Assembly (NCBI GenBank): GCA_001781275.1
Contig: MFLH01000025.1
Location: 1,300 to 8,539, forward strand
Direction: 5' to 3'
DNA from: Candidatus Kaiserbacteria bacterium RIFCSPHIGHO2_02_FULL_54_11b
Lineage (GTDB): Bacteria > Patescibacteriota > Minisyncoccia > Phycocordibacterales > UBA2100
Length of the DNA stretch: 7,240 nucleotides
In this document: one piece after another, positions 1-5,510 of the stretch
How positions within the stretch are numbered: the stretch's first letter is position 1
Layout: every line of letters begins with the position of its first letter
Notes under the pieces: model-generated
Told to the model about the DNA's origin: nothing
Databases searched by the model: none
Seen by the model: the letters and a program-made list of their open reading frames with translations, nothing else
Made by a program: the position numbers and the translations under genes

Positions 1-85
1 CACAACGCACCTTGCCGCAGCAGCCGAGCGACGCGTCGCGGATTATGTCGACGCATCTGCACGATATTGGGAAAAGCAGATATGA
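1..85 (+). CDS. C-terminal tail of an unidentified protein (5' end outside the window)
   Basis: The second reading frame of the + strand is open from base 2 and ends at a TGA at 83-85. It encodes 27 residues beginning TTHLAAAAERR and ending with ARYWEKQI. The tail is rich in alanine, arginine and glutamate with aromatic residues near the end, consistent with a terminal helix. Its stop overlaps the ATG at 82-84 of the next gene (ATGA), a typical translational-coupling arrangement, which is the main reason to prefer this frame. The frame starting at base 1 is also open, but it gives a Cys/Arg-rich composition that does not look like real protein. No family can be named from so short a piece. 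Confidence 0.55.
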   Translation, partial: TTHLAAAAERRVADYVDASARYWEKQI

Positions 86-348
86 TTGAACACTTCAGGA
101 AACTTCCAAGAATAGAACCGGAGCCGGAAGACGAGGACGTTGCAAAGAAAGCCGTCGAAGACTCGGAATTTGTTTTCAATAAAGGAGAACTTAGAATCCA
201 TAAGCGTATGCAAGTTCCGAACGTCCGAAGTGTCCCGGATATTATGGGTAATGTTAGCGAGCCCGATGAATCCGCAAAGGCTGCCAAAGAATGGCTGAAA
301 CGGAATACGCCTGAAGAAAAAGGAGATCCAAACGCAACCATTGAATAG
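82..348 (+). CDS. Small acidic hypothetical protein (88 aa)
   Basis: I do not recognise this protein. From the ATG at 82 it has 88 residues, beginning MIEHFRKLPRIEPEPEDEDV. It is hydrophilic, with an acidic N-terminal stretch, a middle part rich in basic and hydrophobic residues (KGELRIHKRMQVPNVR) and a charged C-terminus. There is no membrane segment, signal peptide or cysteine motif. A TTG at 67 in the same frame would add five residues (MGKAD), but the ATG at 82 forms an ATGA overlap with the upstream stop and is preferred. A weak purine run (GGGAAAAG, 69-76) lies just upstream. The next gene starts 18 bases after the stop, so it probably belongs to the same transcript. Use of AGA, AGG and ATA codons near the start differs slightly from the HAD gene that follows. 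Function unknown. Confidence 0.6.
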   Translation: MIEHFRKLPRIEPEPEDEDVAKKAVEDSEFVFNKGELRIHKRMQVPNVRSVPDIMGNVSEPDESAKAAKEWLKRNTPEEKGDPNATIE

Positions 349-366
349 TTATACGAAGATTCTGAC

Positions 367-1089
367 ATGCCAAAACACTTCTTCTTTGACCTCGATAATA
401 CGCTTACGCGGAGCCGCACTCTCATGGCGACTCCCCACCAAGAGATCTTTAAGGAGCTGTGCCGCGAGAAGAATGTTGTCGTCGTCACGGGCGGACAGCT
501 CTCACAGATCCAAAAGCAGATTCCTCCGTCATTCAATGGTGAGTATTTTGCCTTATCGCAATCGGGCAATCACGCGATCGGAAAAAATGGGGGCGTCCTC
601 TGGAGCGAGAGCTTCTCAGCCGAGCAAAAAGCCGCGATCCTGGAGCTTATTCGGACTATCCATGATGATGTGGCGCTCTCGGTCAAAGACGAGGACGACC
701 TAGTGGAAGATCGTGGGAGCCAGATCTCGTATAGCCTGATAGGGCACCACGAAGATATCGACAAAAAAGAAGCATTCGATCCGGGTGCGAAGAAACGGCT
801 CGAGATCCTAAGCCGACACAAAGAAGCGGTGGAGCAACTCCGCGCGGTCGGAGCAGACGTGCGGCCCGGCGGGACGACTACCTTCGATTTCACGATCGCC
901 GGCAAACACAAGGGGTTCAACATCATCCGACTTATCGAGCGCGAAGGGTGGAAAAAAGAAGATTGTGTGTACGTCGGTGATGCGCTCTTTCCGGGCGGCA
1001 ACGACGAGACGGTTATCGGCGTCATCCCCACACACGCGGTAAGGGATCCAAACGAGACGTTCGACTTTGTTAAGAAACATTTGCTATAA
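367..1089 (+). CDS. HAD-IIB family hydrolase, phosphomannomutase/sugar-phosphatase-like
   Basis: This 240-residue cytosolic protein has the four HAD superfamily motifs. Motif I is DLDNT at 8-12, with Asp8 the expected nucleophile and Asp10 the acid/base. Motif II is VVVVTGG at 37-43, with Thr41. Motif III is probably a lysine in AGKHKGF (178-184). Motif IV is VYVGDALFPGGND at 201-213, with Asp205 and Asp213 placed to bind Mg2+. The long stretch between motifs II and III is a C2-type cap, placing it in HAD-IIB with eukaryotic-type phosphomannomutases and sugar phosphatases. The segments RGSQISYSLIG (116-126) and GGTTTFDFTIAGK (168-180) resemble the phosphomannomutase cap. The substrate, probably a phosphorylated sugar, cannot be read from the sequence. 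ATG 367 is the only ATG start after the in-frame stop at 346-348. Its upstream Shine-Dalgarno sequence is weak. The TAA stop overlaps the next ATG by one base (TAATG). Confidence 0.85.
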   Translation: MPKHFFFDLDNTLTRSRTLMATPHQEIFKELCREKNVVVVTGGQLSQIQKQIPPSFNGEYFALSQSGNHAIGKNGGVLWSESFSAEQKAAILELIRTIHDDVALSVKDEDDLVEDRGSQISYSLIGHHEDIDKKEAFDPGAKKRLEILSRHKEAVEQLRAVGADVRPGGTTTFDFTIAGKHKGFNIIRLIEREGWKKEDCVYVGDALFPGGNDETVIGVIPTHAVRDPNETFDFVKKHLL

Positions 1090-1090
1090 T
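1082..1090 (+). promoter_or_regulatory. Candidate extended -10 promoter element for the YadG-like gene
   Basis: TGCTATAAT is a perfect extended -10 (TGn followed by TATAAT) lying across the stop of the HAD gene. Initiation about 7 bases downstream would begin near 1097, only a few bases before the in-frame ATG at 1101. There is no good -35 at the usual distance, which an extended -10 does not require. No Shine-Dalgarno sequence precedes either candidate ATG. The box is seen; its activity is inferred. Confidence 0.45.
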
Positions 1091-1865
1091 GCCTCCTCGC
1101 ATGTCAGCTCCGGCACTCAAAATTACAGACCTAAAGAAAACCTACGCGACCGGCACGGTCGCGCTGAAGGGCGTCTCGCTCGAGATACCACAGGGTGATT
1201 TTTTCGCACTGCTCGGGCCCAATGGCGCAGGCAAGACGACCATCATCGGCATTACGACCGGTCTTGTGAACAAAACGAGCGGCACGATTGAAGTATTTGG
1301 TCACAACACAGATACGGAGACGGAATTGGCAAAAATGCAAATAGGCTTGGTGGGCCAAGAGGTCAATTTCAACCCATTCGAAAAGACGCTCAACATCGTT
1401 GTAAATCAAGCCGGCTATTACGGTATCCCCCGCTCTGTCGCGATTCCCCGCGCGAGGAAACTCCTCACCGACTTAGGGCTCGGAGAAAAGATGGATCAAA
1501 ACGCCATGACGCTCTCCGGCGGCATGAAGCGCCGCCTCATGATCGCTCGCGCACTCGTCAACGAACCAAAGTTTCTTATCCTCGATGAGCCGACCGCTGG
1601 TGTGGACGTCGAGCTCCGCCGCGGCATGTGGGATTACCTTACGGGATTGAGCAAAAGCGGCCTCACCATCCTCCTCACGACCCACTACCTCGAAGAGGCC
1701 GAGCAGCTCTGCAAACACGTCGCCATCATCAATAAAGGCCAGATCGTAGCCATGGGCACCATGGAGGAAGTTATCGCCACGCATCACAGCGGCGAGCCGG
1801 CCAAAGATGGCTACCGCGGCGGCCGGCTTGAGGAAGTCTTCTTGAAACTAACTTCTGATAAATAA
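1089..1865 (+). CDS. yadG: ABC-2 type transporter ATP-binding protein, YadG-like
   Basis: This is the ATPase of an ABC-2 transporter, powering the permease encoded downstream. All motifs are intact: Walker A GPNGAGKT (43-50), Q-loop Gln90, signature LSGGMKRR (142-149), Walker B FLILDEP (162-168), D-loop AGVD (170-173) and H-loop His199. Segments such as VNKTSG, NFNPFE, VVNQAGYYG, GGMKRRLMIARAL and LTTHYLEEAE match E. coli YadG as I remember it. At 258 residues it is about 50 shorter than YadG: the C-terminal accessory region is cut down, but the terminal RLEEVFLKL is kept. Two starts are possible. ATG 1089 overlaps the HAD stop. ATG 1101 (Met5) fits the YadG N-terminus better and lies just after a TGCTATAAT sequence. 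The longer form is given. Substrate unknown; lipid, polysaccharide or drug export are the usual possibilities for the family. Confidence 0.92.
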   Translation: MPPRMSAPALKITDLKKTYATGTVALKGVSLEIPQGDFFALLGPNGAGKTTIIGITTGLVNKTSGTIEVFGHNTDTETELAKMQIGLVGQEVNFNPFEKTLNIVVNQAGYYGIPRSVAIPRARKLLTDLGLGEKMDQNAMTLSGGMKRRLMIARALVNEPKFLILDEPTAGVDVELRRGMWDYLTGLSKSGLTILLTTHYLEEAEQLCKHVAIINKGQIVAMGTMEEVIATHHSGEPAKDGYRGGRLEEVFLKLTSDK

Positions 1866-1872
1866 ATTATAT

Positions 1873-2010
1873 ATGACTATTTCCTTTAACAACCCAAGAC
1901 GAGCGCAAACACGTCTGTTTTGCCGTGTCTCGCAACGCGTCGGCGCGAGAGGCAGCGCTGCCGCACCAGCGGCAGATAGCGACGGCAAAATAGACGTGTT
2001 TAGCGAGTAA
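1873..2010 (+). CDS. Possible small protein (45 aa) lying within the palindromic spacer
   Basis: An ATG at 1873 opens a 45-codon frame ending in TAA at 2008-2010. It begins 7 bases after the ATPase stop and ends 5 bases before the permease ATG, so it fits the operon spacing. The product starts MTISFNNPRRAQTRLF, has an Arg/Ser/Ala-rich middle, and ends DGKIDVFSE. I recognise no family. Almost the whole frame overlaps the long inverted repeat at 1904-2005, so its residues are largely dictated by the palindrome, and minus-strand frames are open across the region too. It could be a real small gene, a reading frame carried by an inserted palindromic element, or chance. No Shine-Dalgarno sequence is seen; A/T-rich sequence (TAAATTATAT, 1863-1872) precedes the ATG. 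Confidence 0.3.
   Translation: MTISFNNPRRAQTRLFCRVSQRVGARGSAAAPAADSDGKIDVFSE
1904..2005 (+). repeat. Long imperfect palindrome with two inner hairpins, between transporter genes
   Basis: The outer arms are 1907-1926 and 1982-2001, 20 bp long, starting AAACACGTCT on the left. The only non-Watson-Crick pair, G1917 with T1991, is a G-U wobble in + strand RNA but an A-C mismatch in minus strand RNA. A bulged A2002 allows three more pairs (1904-1906 with 2003-2005). The 55-base interior has two hairpins: TCTCGC/GCGAGA (1928-1933 with 1945-1950, 11-base loop) and CTGCCGC/GCGGCAG (1958-1964 with 1969-1975, loop ACCA). A 12-bp perfect palindrome at 1951-1962 could compete with the second hairpin. 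The predicted shape is a three-way junction. There is no U-tract, so it is not a standard terminator. AGCG just outside each arm (1902-1905 and 2002-2005) could be a short target duplication, but this is weak. It may be a palindromic insertion or a structured leader of the permease gene. Confidence 0.75.
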
Positions 2011-2015
2011 ACCAT

Positions 2016-2798
2016 ATGGACGCATACGGCAAATGGATATCGTTCTACACAATGCTCCGCAAGGACATTGTTCGCATGTTCCGCATTTGGGTGCAGACAT
2101 TCCTCCCGAGCGTTATCACCTCGTGCCTCTACTTCCTCATCTTCGGCACCGTACTCGGCAGCCGCATCGGCGAGATGCAGGGGGTTGATTACATGTCGTT
2201 CGTTGTGCCCGGCCTCGTCATGCTCGCCATCGTCACCAATGCGTATTCCAACACCTCCTTCTCCTTCTTCCAATCCAAATTCTTCTTCCGCGGCATCGAT
2301 GAGATCCTCGTCTCCCCCACCCCGCCGTGGCTTCTCATCGCCGGTTTTATCTCCGGAGGTATCGTGCGCGGCGTCCTCGTCGGGACGCTTGTGCTCCTCA
2401 TCTCGGTATTCTTTACCGGATTGCAGCTTTCGCTCTTCAACGTCGGCATAATCTTTATTTTCGCACTCCTCACAGCACTCGTCTTTGCGCTCGCGGGGTT
2501 GGTCAACGGTGTCTACGCAAAATCTCTCGACGGCATCAACATCGTCCCCACCTTTGTCTTGACCCCGCTTGTATACCTCGGCGGCGTTTTCTATTCAGTC
2601 CACTCGCTACCGGAGATTGCACAATACGGGACGTATATAAACCCGATTTTCTACCTTATCAACGGCTTCCGCTACGGATTCCTCGGCATTGCCGACATCG
2701 CTCTCTGGATATCATTTGCGGTCCTCATAGGAATGATAGCCGCGCTCATCGCGATTAATTGGTACCTCATCCGCACCGGCCTCGGATTGAAGCAGTGA
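2016..2798 (+). CDS. yadH: ABC-2 type transporter permease, YadH-like
   Basis: This 260-residue integral membrane protein forms the export channel driven by the upstream ATPase. About six hydrophobic segments can be seen, roughly at residues 28-48, 58-78, 106-134, 140-166, 175-195 and 230-252. A short amphipathic N-terminal helix (LRKDIVRMFRIWVQTF) precedes them. Characteristic segments are YMSFVVPGLVML (59-70), NAYSNTSFSFF (75-85), VPTFVLTPLVYLGGVFYS (177-194) and NPIFYLINGFRYGFLG (209-224). These match E. coli YadH almost phrase by phrase as I remember it, and the length is close to YadH. The start at 2016 follows an in-frame stop at 2001-2003; Met13 (2052) is an alternative. No Shine-Dalgarno sequence is visible. 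The 150-bp spacer from its partner ATPase is unusual for this tightly packed block. It ends in tandem TGA TAG. Confidence 0.92.
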   Translation: MDAYGKWISFYTMLRKDIVRMFRIWVQTFLPSVITSCLYFLIFGTVLGSRIGEMQGVDYMSFVVPGLVMLAIVTNAYSNTSFSFFQSKFFFRGIDEILVSPTPPWLLIAGFISGGIVRGVLVGTLVLLISVFFTGLQLSLFNVGIIFIFALLTALVFALAGLVNGVYAKSLDGINIVPTFVLTPLVYLGGVFYSVHSLPEIAQYGTYINPIFYLINGFRYGFLGIADIALWISFAVLIGMIAALIAINWYLIRTGLGLKQ

Positions 2799-2804
2799 TA
2801 GAAT
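2796..2804 (+). promoter_or_regulatory. Candidate extended -10 placed for leaderless transcription
   Basis: TGATAGAAT (TG, one base, TAGAAT) overlaps the TGA stop of the permease gene and ends exactly six bases before the ATG at 2811. Transcription starting 6-7 bases after the -10 would begin at or next to the A of the start codon. No Shine-Dalgarno sequence exists in the 12-base gap. The base order TAnAATGCC is shared with the candidate box before the YadG-like gene. Its function is inferred. Confidence 0.4.
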
Positions 2805-2810
2805 GCCCGT

Positions 2811-3200
2811 ATGGGTATCGACGATGGCGACAACGTCTTCCGCCCGAAATTTCCTGTCGCTCGAGATGCCGCCGAGGTTGAGCAGCTCAACATGCAAGCA
2901 CTCAAGAGTAGTGCGTGGGTGAAGGAAATGGAACAAGATGCTGGCGTCCCCCTCGAAACCATTCTTGCCACGGCCAACAAAGTACTGGAAGAATCGCTTG
3001 CCAACGGTTGGACGGATGAGCACGTTGCTGCAAGCAAGGGTATTTACAGTACAACGCTCGTGCTTGCCGAACTTGCCGAGCGGCTCGTGGCTATGAGGGC
3101 ACATGAATACAAGACACCGTATGCTCGTGCCGTTGCTCTTGTCTTCTTCGACAAATATATGGCGGAGATCGAGAAGTGGAAATCCTCTAACCTTACGTAA
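2811..3200 (+). CDS. Hypothetical helical protein (129 aa)
   Basis: I do not recognise this protein. It begins MGIDDGDNVFRPKFPVARDA and looks soluble and mostly alpha-helical, with long stretches rich in Ala, Glu, Leu and Lys. Examples are VEQLNMQALKSSAWVKEMEQ, ETILATANKVLEESL, LAELAERLVAMRA and FFDKYMAEIEKWKSS. It has no transmembrane segment, signal peptide, cysteine cluster or obvious catalytic motif. ATG 2811 is the only plausible start: an in-frame TAG lies at 2799-2801 and the next Met is 28 residues in. It follows the permease gene by 12 bases, but a candidate -10 in that gap may give it its own transcript. Its last eight bases overlap the convergent end of purB. A real gene is likely from its length, position and normal amino-acid composition. 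Function unknown. Confidence 0.75.
   Translation: MGIDDGDNVFRPKFPVARDAAEVEQLNMQALKSSAWVKEMEQDAGVPLETILATANKVLEESLANGWTDEHVAASKGIYSTTLVLAELAERLVAMRAHEYKTPYARAVALVFFDKYMAEIEKWKSSNLT
3193..3200. other. Tail-to-tail gene overlap on the palindrome TTACGTAA
   Basis: Both converging genes end in TAA, and the two stops are the two ends of the 8-bp palindrome TTACGTAA. The coding sequences overlap by 8 bases, so no intergenic space is left for a bidirectional terminator. I saw no hairpin followed by a T-run near the junction. Confidence 0.85.
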
Positions 3201-4587
3201 TGTTTCGTGCGATTTTTTCCGCAAGACCGAGATAATTCTCGGGTCGGAGGGCTTTGAGTCGCTTTTTTACATCGTCGCTCACCGAAAGTCCGTCGATGAA
3301 TGCGGCGAAATCTTCGAGCGATACCTGCTTACCACGGGTCAATTCCTTTAACTTTTCGTACGGGACCTCGACACCTTCTTTGCGCAGGACGGTCTGAATT
3401 GCTTCCGCCAACACTTCCGGATGCTGTTGCAATGCTTCGAGCATTGCTGCTGCATTGACGCTTATTTTGCCCAAACCGCGAGCGAGTGAGCGGTAGCCGA
3501 TGAGTGAATGCGCGAATGCGGTGCCGAAGGTACGGATGACGGTCGAGTCGGATAGGTCGCGCTGCAGGCGCGAGATAGGAAGCTTTTGTGAAAAGTGATT
3601 GAAAAGCGCATTGGCCACACCGAAATTGCCTTCTGCATTCTCAAAATCTATCGGATTGACCTTGTGCGGCATCGCGGAAGAGCCCACTTCCCCTTCTTTT
3701 GGCTTTTGTGTGACCCACCCATCACTTATGTAGCGCCACATGTCTTGTGAGAAATCGAGTAGTATCGTGTTGATGCGACGGAGATTGTCGAACAGTTCTG
3801 CATACGTGTCGTGCGGCTCGATCTGGGTCGTTACCTCATTCAATTCAAGGGAGATCTTGTACCCCACGTTGAGCCCCGCGACGAATTTCTTTGCGAACGC
3901 GCGCCAATCAACTTCGGGCAAAGCGACGGCATGCGCGTTGTAATTCCCTGTTGCGCCGGCAAATTTGACGAGGATTGAGCGGGCACGGAGCTGTTCGAGC
4001 TGACGCGCGAGGCGCGATTCGAAGACGCGCATTTCTTTGCCATATGTCGTCGGCGTTGCGGGCTGTCCGTGGGTGCGTGCAAGCATCTCGGTGGAAGCAT
4101 GCTCGGTAGCGCTGGCATCGAGCGCACTGCGTATCTCTTCGAGCGCAGGCAATACGACGCTTTGAAGTGCCCCGCGTAGCATTACTCCCTGCGCGACACT
4201 ATTCACGTCTTCCGAGGTAAGCGCAAAATGTGTCCACTCGGAAATATCTTTGAGCGAGGTCTTGGCCAATCTCAACTTTATAAAGTACTCGATCGCCTTC
4301 ACATCGTGATTTGTCGCCGGTATCCCTTCATATCCTTCTTTCTCTATCTTTTTCACGATGGTCGCCTCTTCAGTCGAGATGTGCGGGAGTTGTTGCAGGA
4401 TTGCTTTCTCTTCGGCGCTGAATTTCCGTATGACCCCCGCCTCCGAGAGTGCGATAAGGTATTCCGTCTCGACGAGTAGCCGCGCGCGGATGAGGCCAAA
4501 TTCGCTGAAGTGTTCCGTGAGCTCCGAGCCAATCGCTCGGTAGCGACCATCTATCGAGCTTATTGCAGTGAGTGGTTCAAGCGGCAT
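3193..4587 (-). CDS. purB: Adenylosuccinate lyase
   Basis: PurB cleaves fumarate from SAICAR to give AICAR (step 8 of IMP synthesis) and from adenylosuccinate to give AMP. The 464-residue product belongs to the fumarase/aspartase superfamily and resembles the longer E. coli type. Visible motifs are SSIDGRY (10-16), TNHDVKAIEYF (92-102), HFALTSEDVN (120-129), RTHGQPATPT (171-180, catalytic-site His173) and TTQIEPHD (253-260). The flexible-loop signature GSSAMPHKVNP (302-312) carries the catalytic serine region, followed by PYEKLKELTRGK near the C-terminus. Compared with E. coli it has a short insertion (EGYEGIPA) before TNHD. It is the last gene of the operon. Its ATG lies inside the end of purC (11-base overlap) with no good Shine-Dalgarno sequence, so translational coupling is likely. 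Its TAA shares an 8-bp palindrome with the convergent gene. Confidence 0.97.
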   Translation of the reverse strand: MPLEPLTAISSIDGRYRAIGSELTEHFSEFGLIRARLLVETEYLIALSEAGVIRKFSAEEKAILQQLPHISTEEATIVKKIEKEGYEGIPATNHDVKAIEYFIKLRLAKTSLKDISEWTHFALTSEDVNSVAQGVMLRGALQSVVLPALEEIRSALDASATEHASTEMLARTHGQPATPTTYGKEMRVFESRLARQLEQLRARSILVKFAGATGNYNAHAVALPEVDWRAFAKKFVAGLNVGYKISLELNEVTTQIEPHDTYAELFDNLRRINTILLDFSQDMWRYISDGWVTQKPKEGEVGSSAMPHKVNPIDFENAEGNFGVANALFNHFSQKLPISRLQRDLSDSTVIRTFGTAFAHSLIGYRSLARGLGKISVNAAAMLEALQQHPEVLAEAIQTVLRKEGVEVPYEKLKELTRGKQVSLEDFAAFIDGLSVSDDVKKRLKALRPENYLGLAEKIARNIT

Positions 4588-5509
4588 ATTGTTTTAGATT
4601 ACGCTCCATGCGCGGGATGACAGGAATCTCACCGGGAACGAATTTCTCTCCCGTGACCTGTTCATACATCTGAATATAGCGGCGCGAGAGCTCTTCTACA
4701 AGCTCAGAAGGTGCGTCTGGGAGCGTCGAATCTTTGTACGGATCGCAGTTTTCTTTAAACCACAAGCGCAAGAATTCTTTGTCAAAGCTTTTCGGCTCTT
4801 CACCTTTTTCCATCCGCTCTTCGTAGCCTTCTGTCTGCCAATACCTCGAAGAATCAGGTGTGTGGATCTCGTCAATCAAAACAAGCTGACCGCTCTCGTC
4901 TGTCCCAAACTCATACTTCGTATCGACGAGGATGAGACCCTTTTTCGCTGCTATTTCCTGGCCGCGCAGAAAAAGTTTCGTGGCTGTCTGCCGTACTTTC
5001 TCGAACAACTCTTTTGTGATGAGGCCCTCTTCGACCATCTGTGCTGTCGTAATAGCGCGATCATGAGTGTCTTCTTTGGTCGTCGGATCAAAAACCGGTT
5101 GTGGTAATTTTGTATTCTTTTTCAAACCATCCGGCAAGGTGAGGTCGCCGAATATGCGCTCACCTTTGGAATACCGTGTCCAGATAGAGGTATCGGTGAC
5201 GCCCGTGAGGTACCCGCGCATTACCGCCTCCACCGGCACCATCTTCATTTTCTTCCCCACAGTGACATTCGGGTCCGGCACCGCAAGTACGTGATTGGGC
5301 ACGATATCTTTGGTCGCTTCAAACCACCACGCGCTGATCTGATTCAGTACCTGTCCTTTCCACGGGATATGCGCGATGATGCGGTCGAAGGAGGAGTGCC
5401 GGTCAGTCGTGATAAGAATGAGACGATCCGGCTGTTCGTAGATGTCGCGCACTTTTCCGACTTTCTTTTTTCCGAGAAAATCAAAATTGGTTTCGCGAAG
5501 TGTCTCCAT
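4577..5509 (-). CDS. purC: Phosphoribosylaminoimidazole-succinocarboxamide (SAICAR) synthase
   Basis: PurC joins CAIR and aspartate using ATP to make SAICAR (step 7 of IMP synthesis). The 310-residue product is of the longer, yeast Ade1-like form rather than the roughly 240-residue E. coli form. Motifs from METLRETNFDF are GKVRDIYE (18-25, nucleotide-binding loop), ITTDRHSSFD (33-42), VPVEAVMRGYLTG (91-103), LILVDTKYEFG (192-202) and LIDEIHTPDSSRYW (211-224). The frame is open for 27 more codons upstream to 5590, but those residues lie inside purM and do not look like PurC. The ATG at 5509 is one base after the purM stop and gives the family N-terminus. No strong Shine-Dalgarno sequence is seen. 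A small inverted repeat (5516-5520 with 5526-5530) lies just before the start. The end overlaps purB by 11 bases. Confidence 0.95.
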   Translation of the reverse strand: METLRETNFDFLGKKKVGKVRDIYEQPDRLILITTDRHSSFDRIIAHIPWKGQVLNQISAWWFEATKDIVPNHVLAVPDPNVTVGKKMKMVPVEAVMRGYLTGVTDTSIWTRYSKGERIFGDLTLPDGLKKNTKLPQPVFDPTTKEDTHDRAITTAQMVEEGLITKELFEKVRQTATKLFLRGQEIAAKKGLILVDTKYEFGTDESGQLVLIDEIHTPDSSRYWQTEGYEERMEKGEEPKSFDKEFLRLWFKENCDPYKDSTLPDAPSELVEELSRRYIQMYEQVTGEKFVPGEIPVIPRMERNLKQYAA

Positions 5510-5510
5510 A

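Noticed and set aside
28..39. 12-bp palindrome GCGACGCGTCGC, sharing ACGCGTCG with the 1904-2005 element
   Set aside because: The similarity stops at eight bases and it lies in coding sequence of the upstream gene, so it is not a second copy of the element.
341..703. Open frame of 120 codons starting with TTG, preceded by AGGAGAT at 321-327
   Set aside because: It overlaps the HAD-IIB gene out of frame and has a Ser/Arg-rich composition typical of shadow frames. The Shine-Dalgarno-like run is 14 bases away and encodes part of the preceding protein.
1866..1871. TATAAT on the minus strand in the spacer after the ATPase gene
   Set aside because: It would drive antisense transcription into the ATPase gene, lacks a TG extension or -35, and lies in A/T-rich sequence where such a hexamer is expected.
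1848..2273. Long minus-strand frame across the palindrome and the start of the permease gene
   Set aside because: It overlaps a well-supported permease gene and is rich in Glu, Gly, Ala and His as expected from antisense of this DNA. No start signal or family resemblance was seen.
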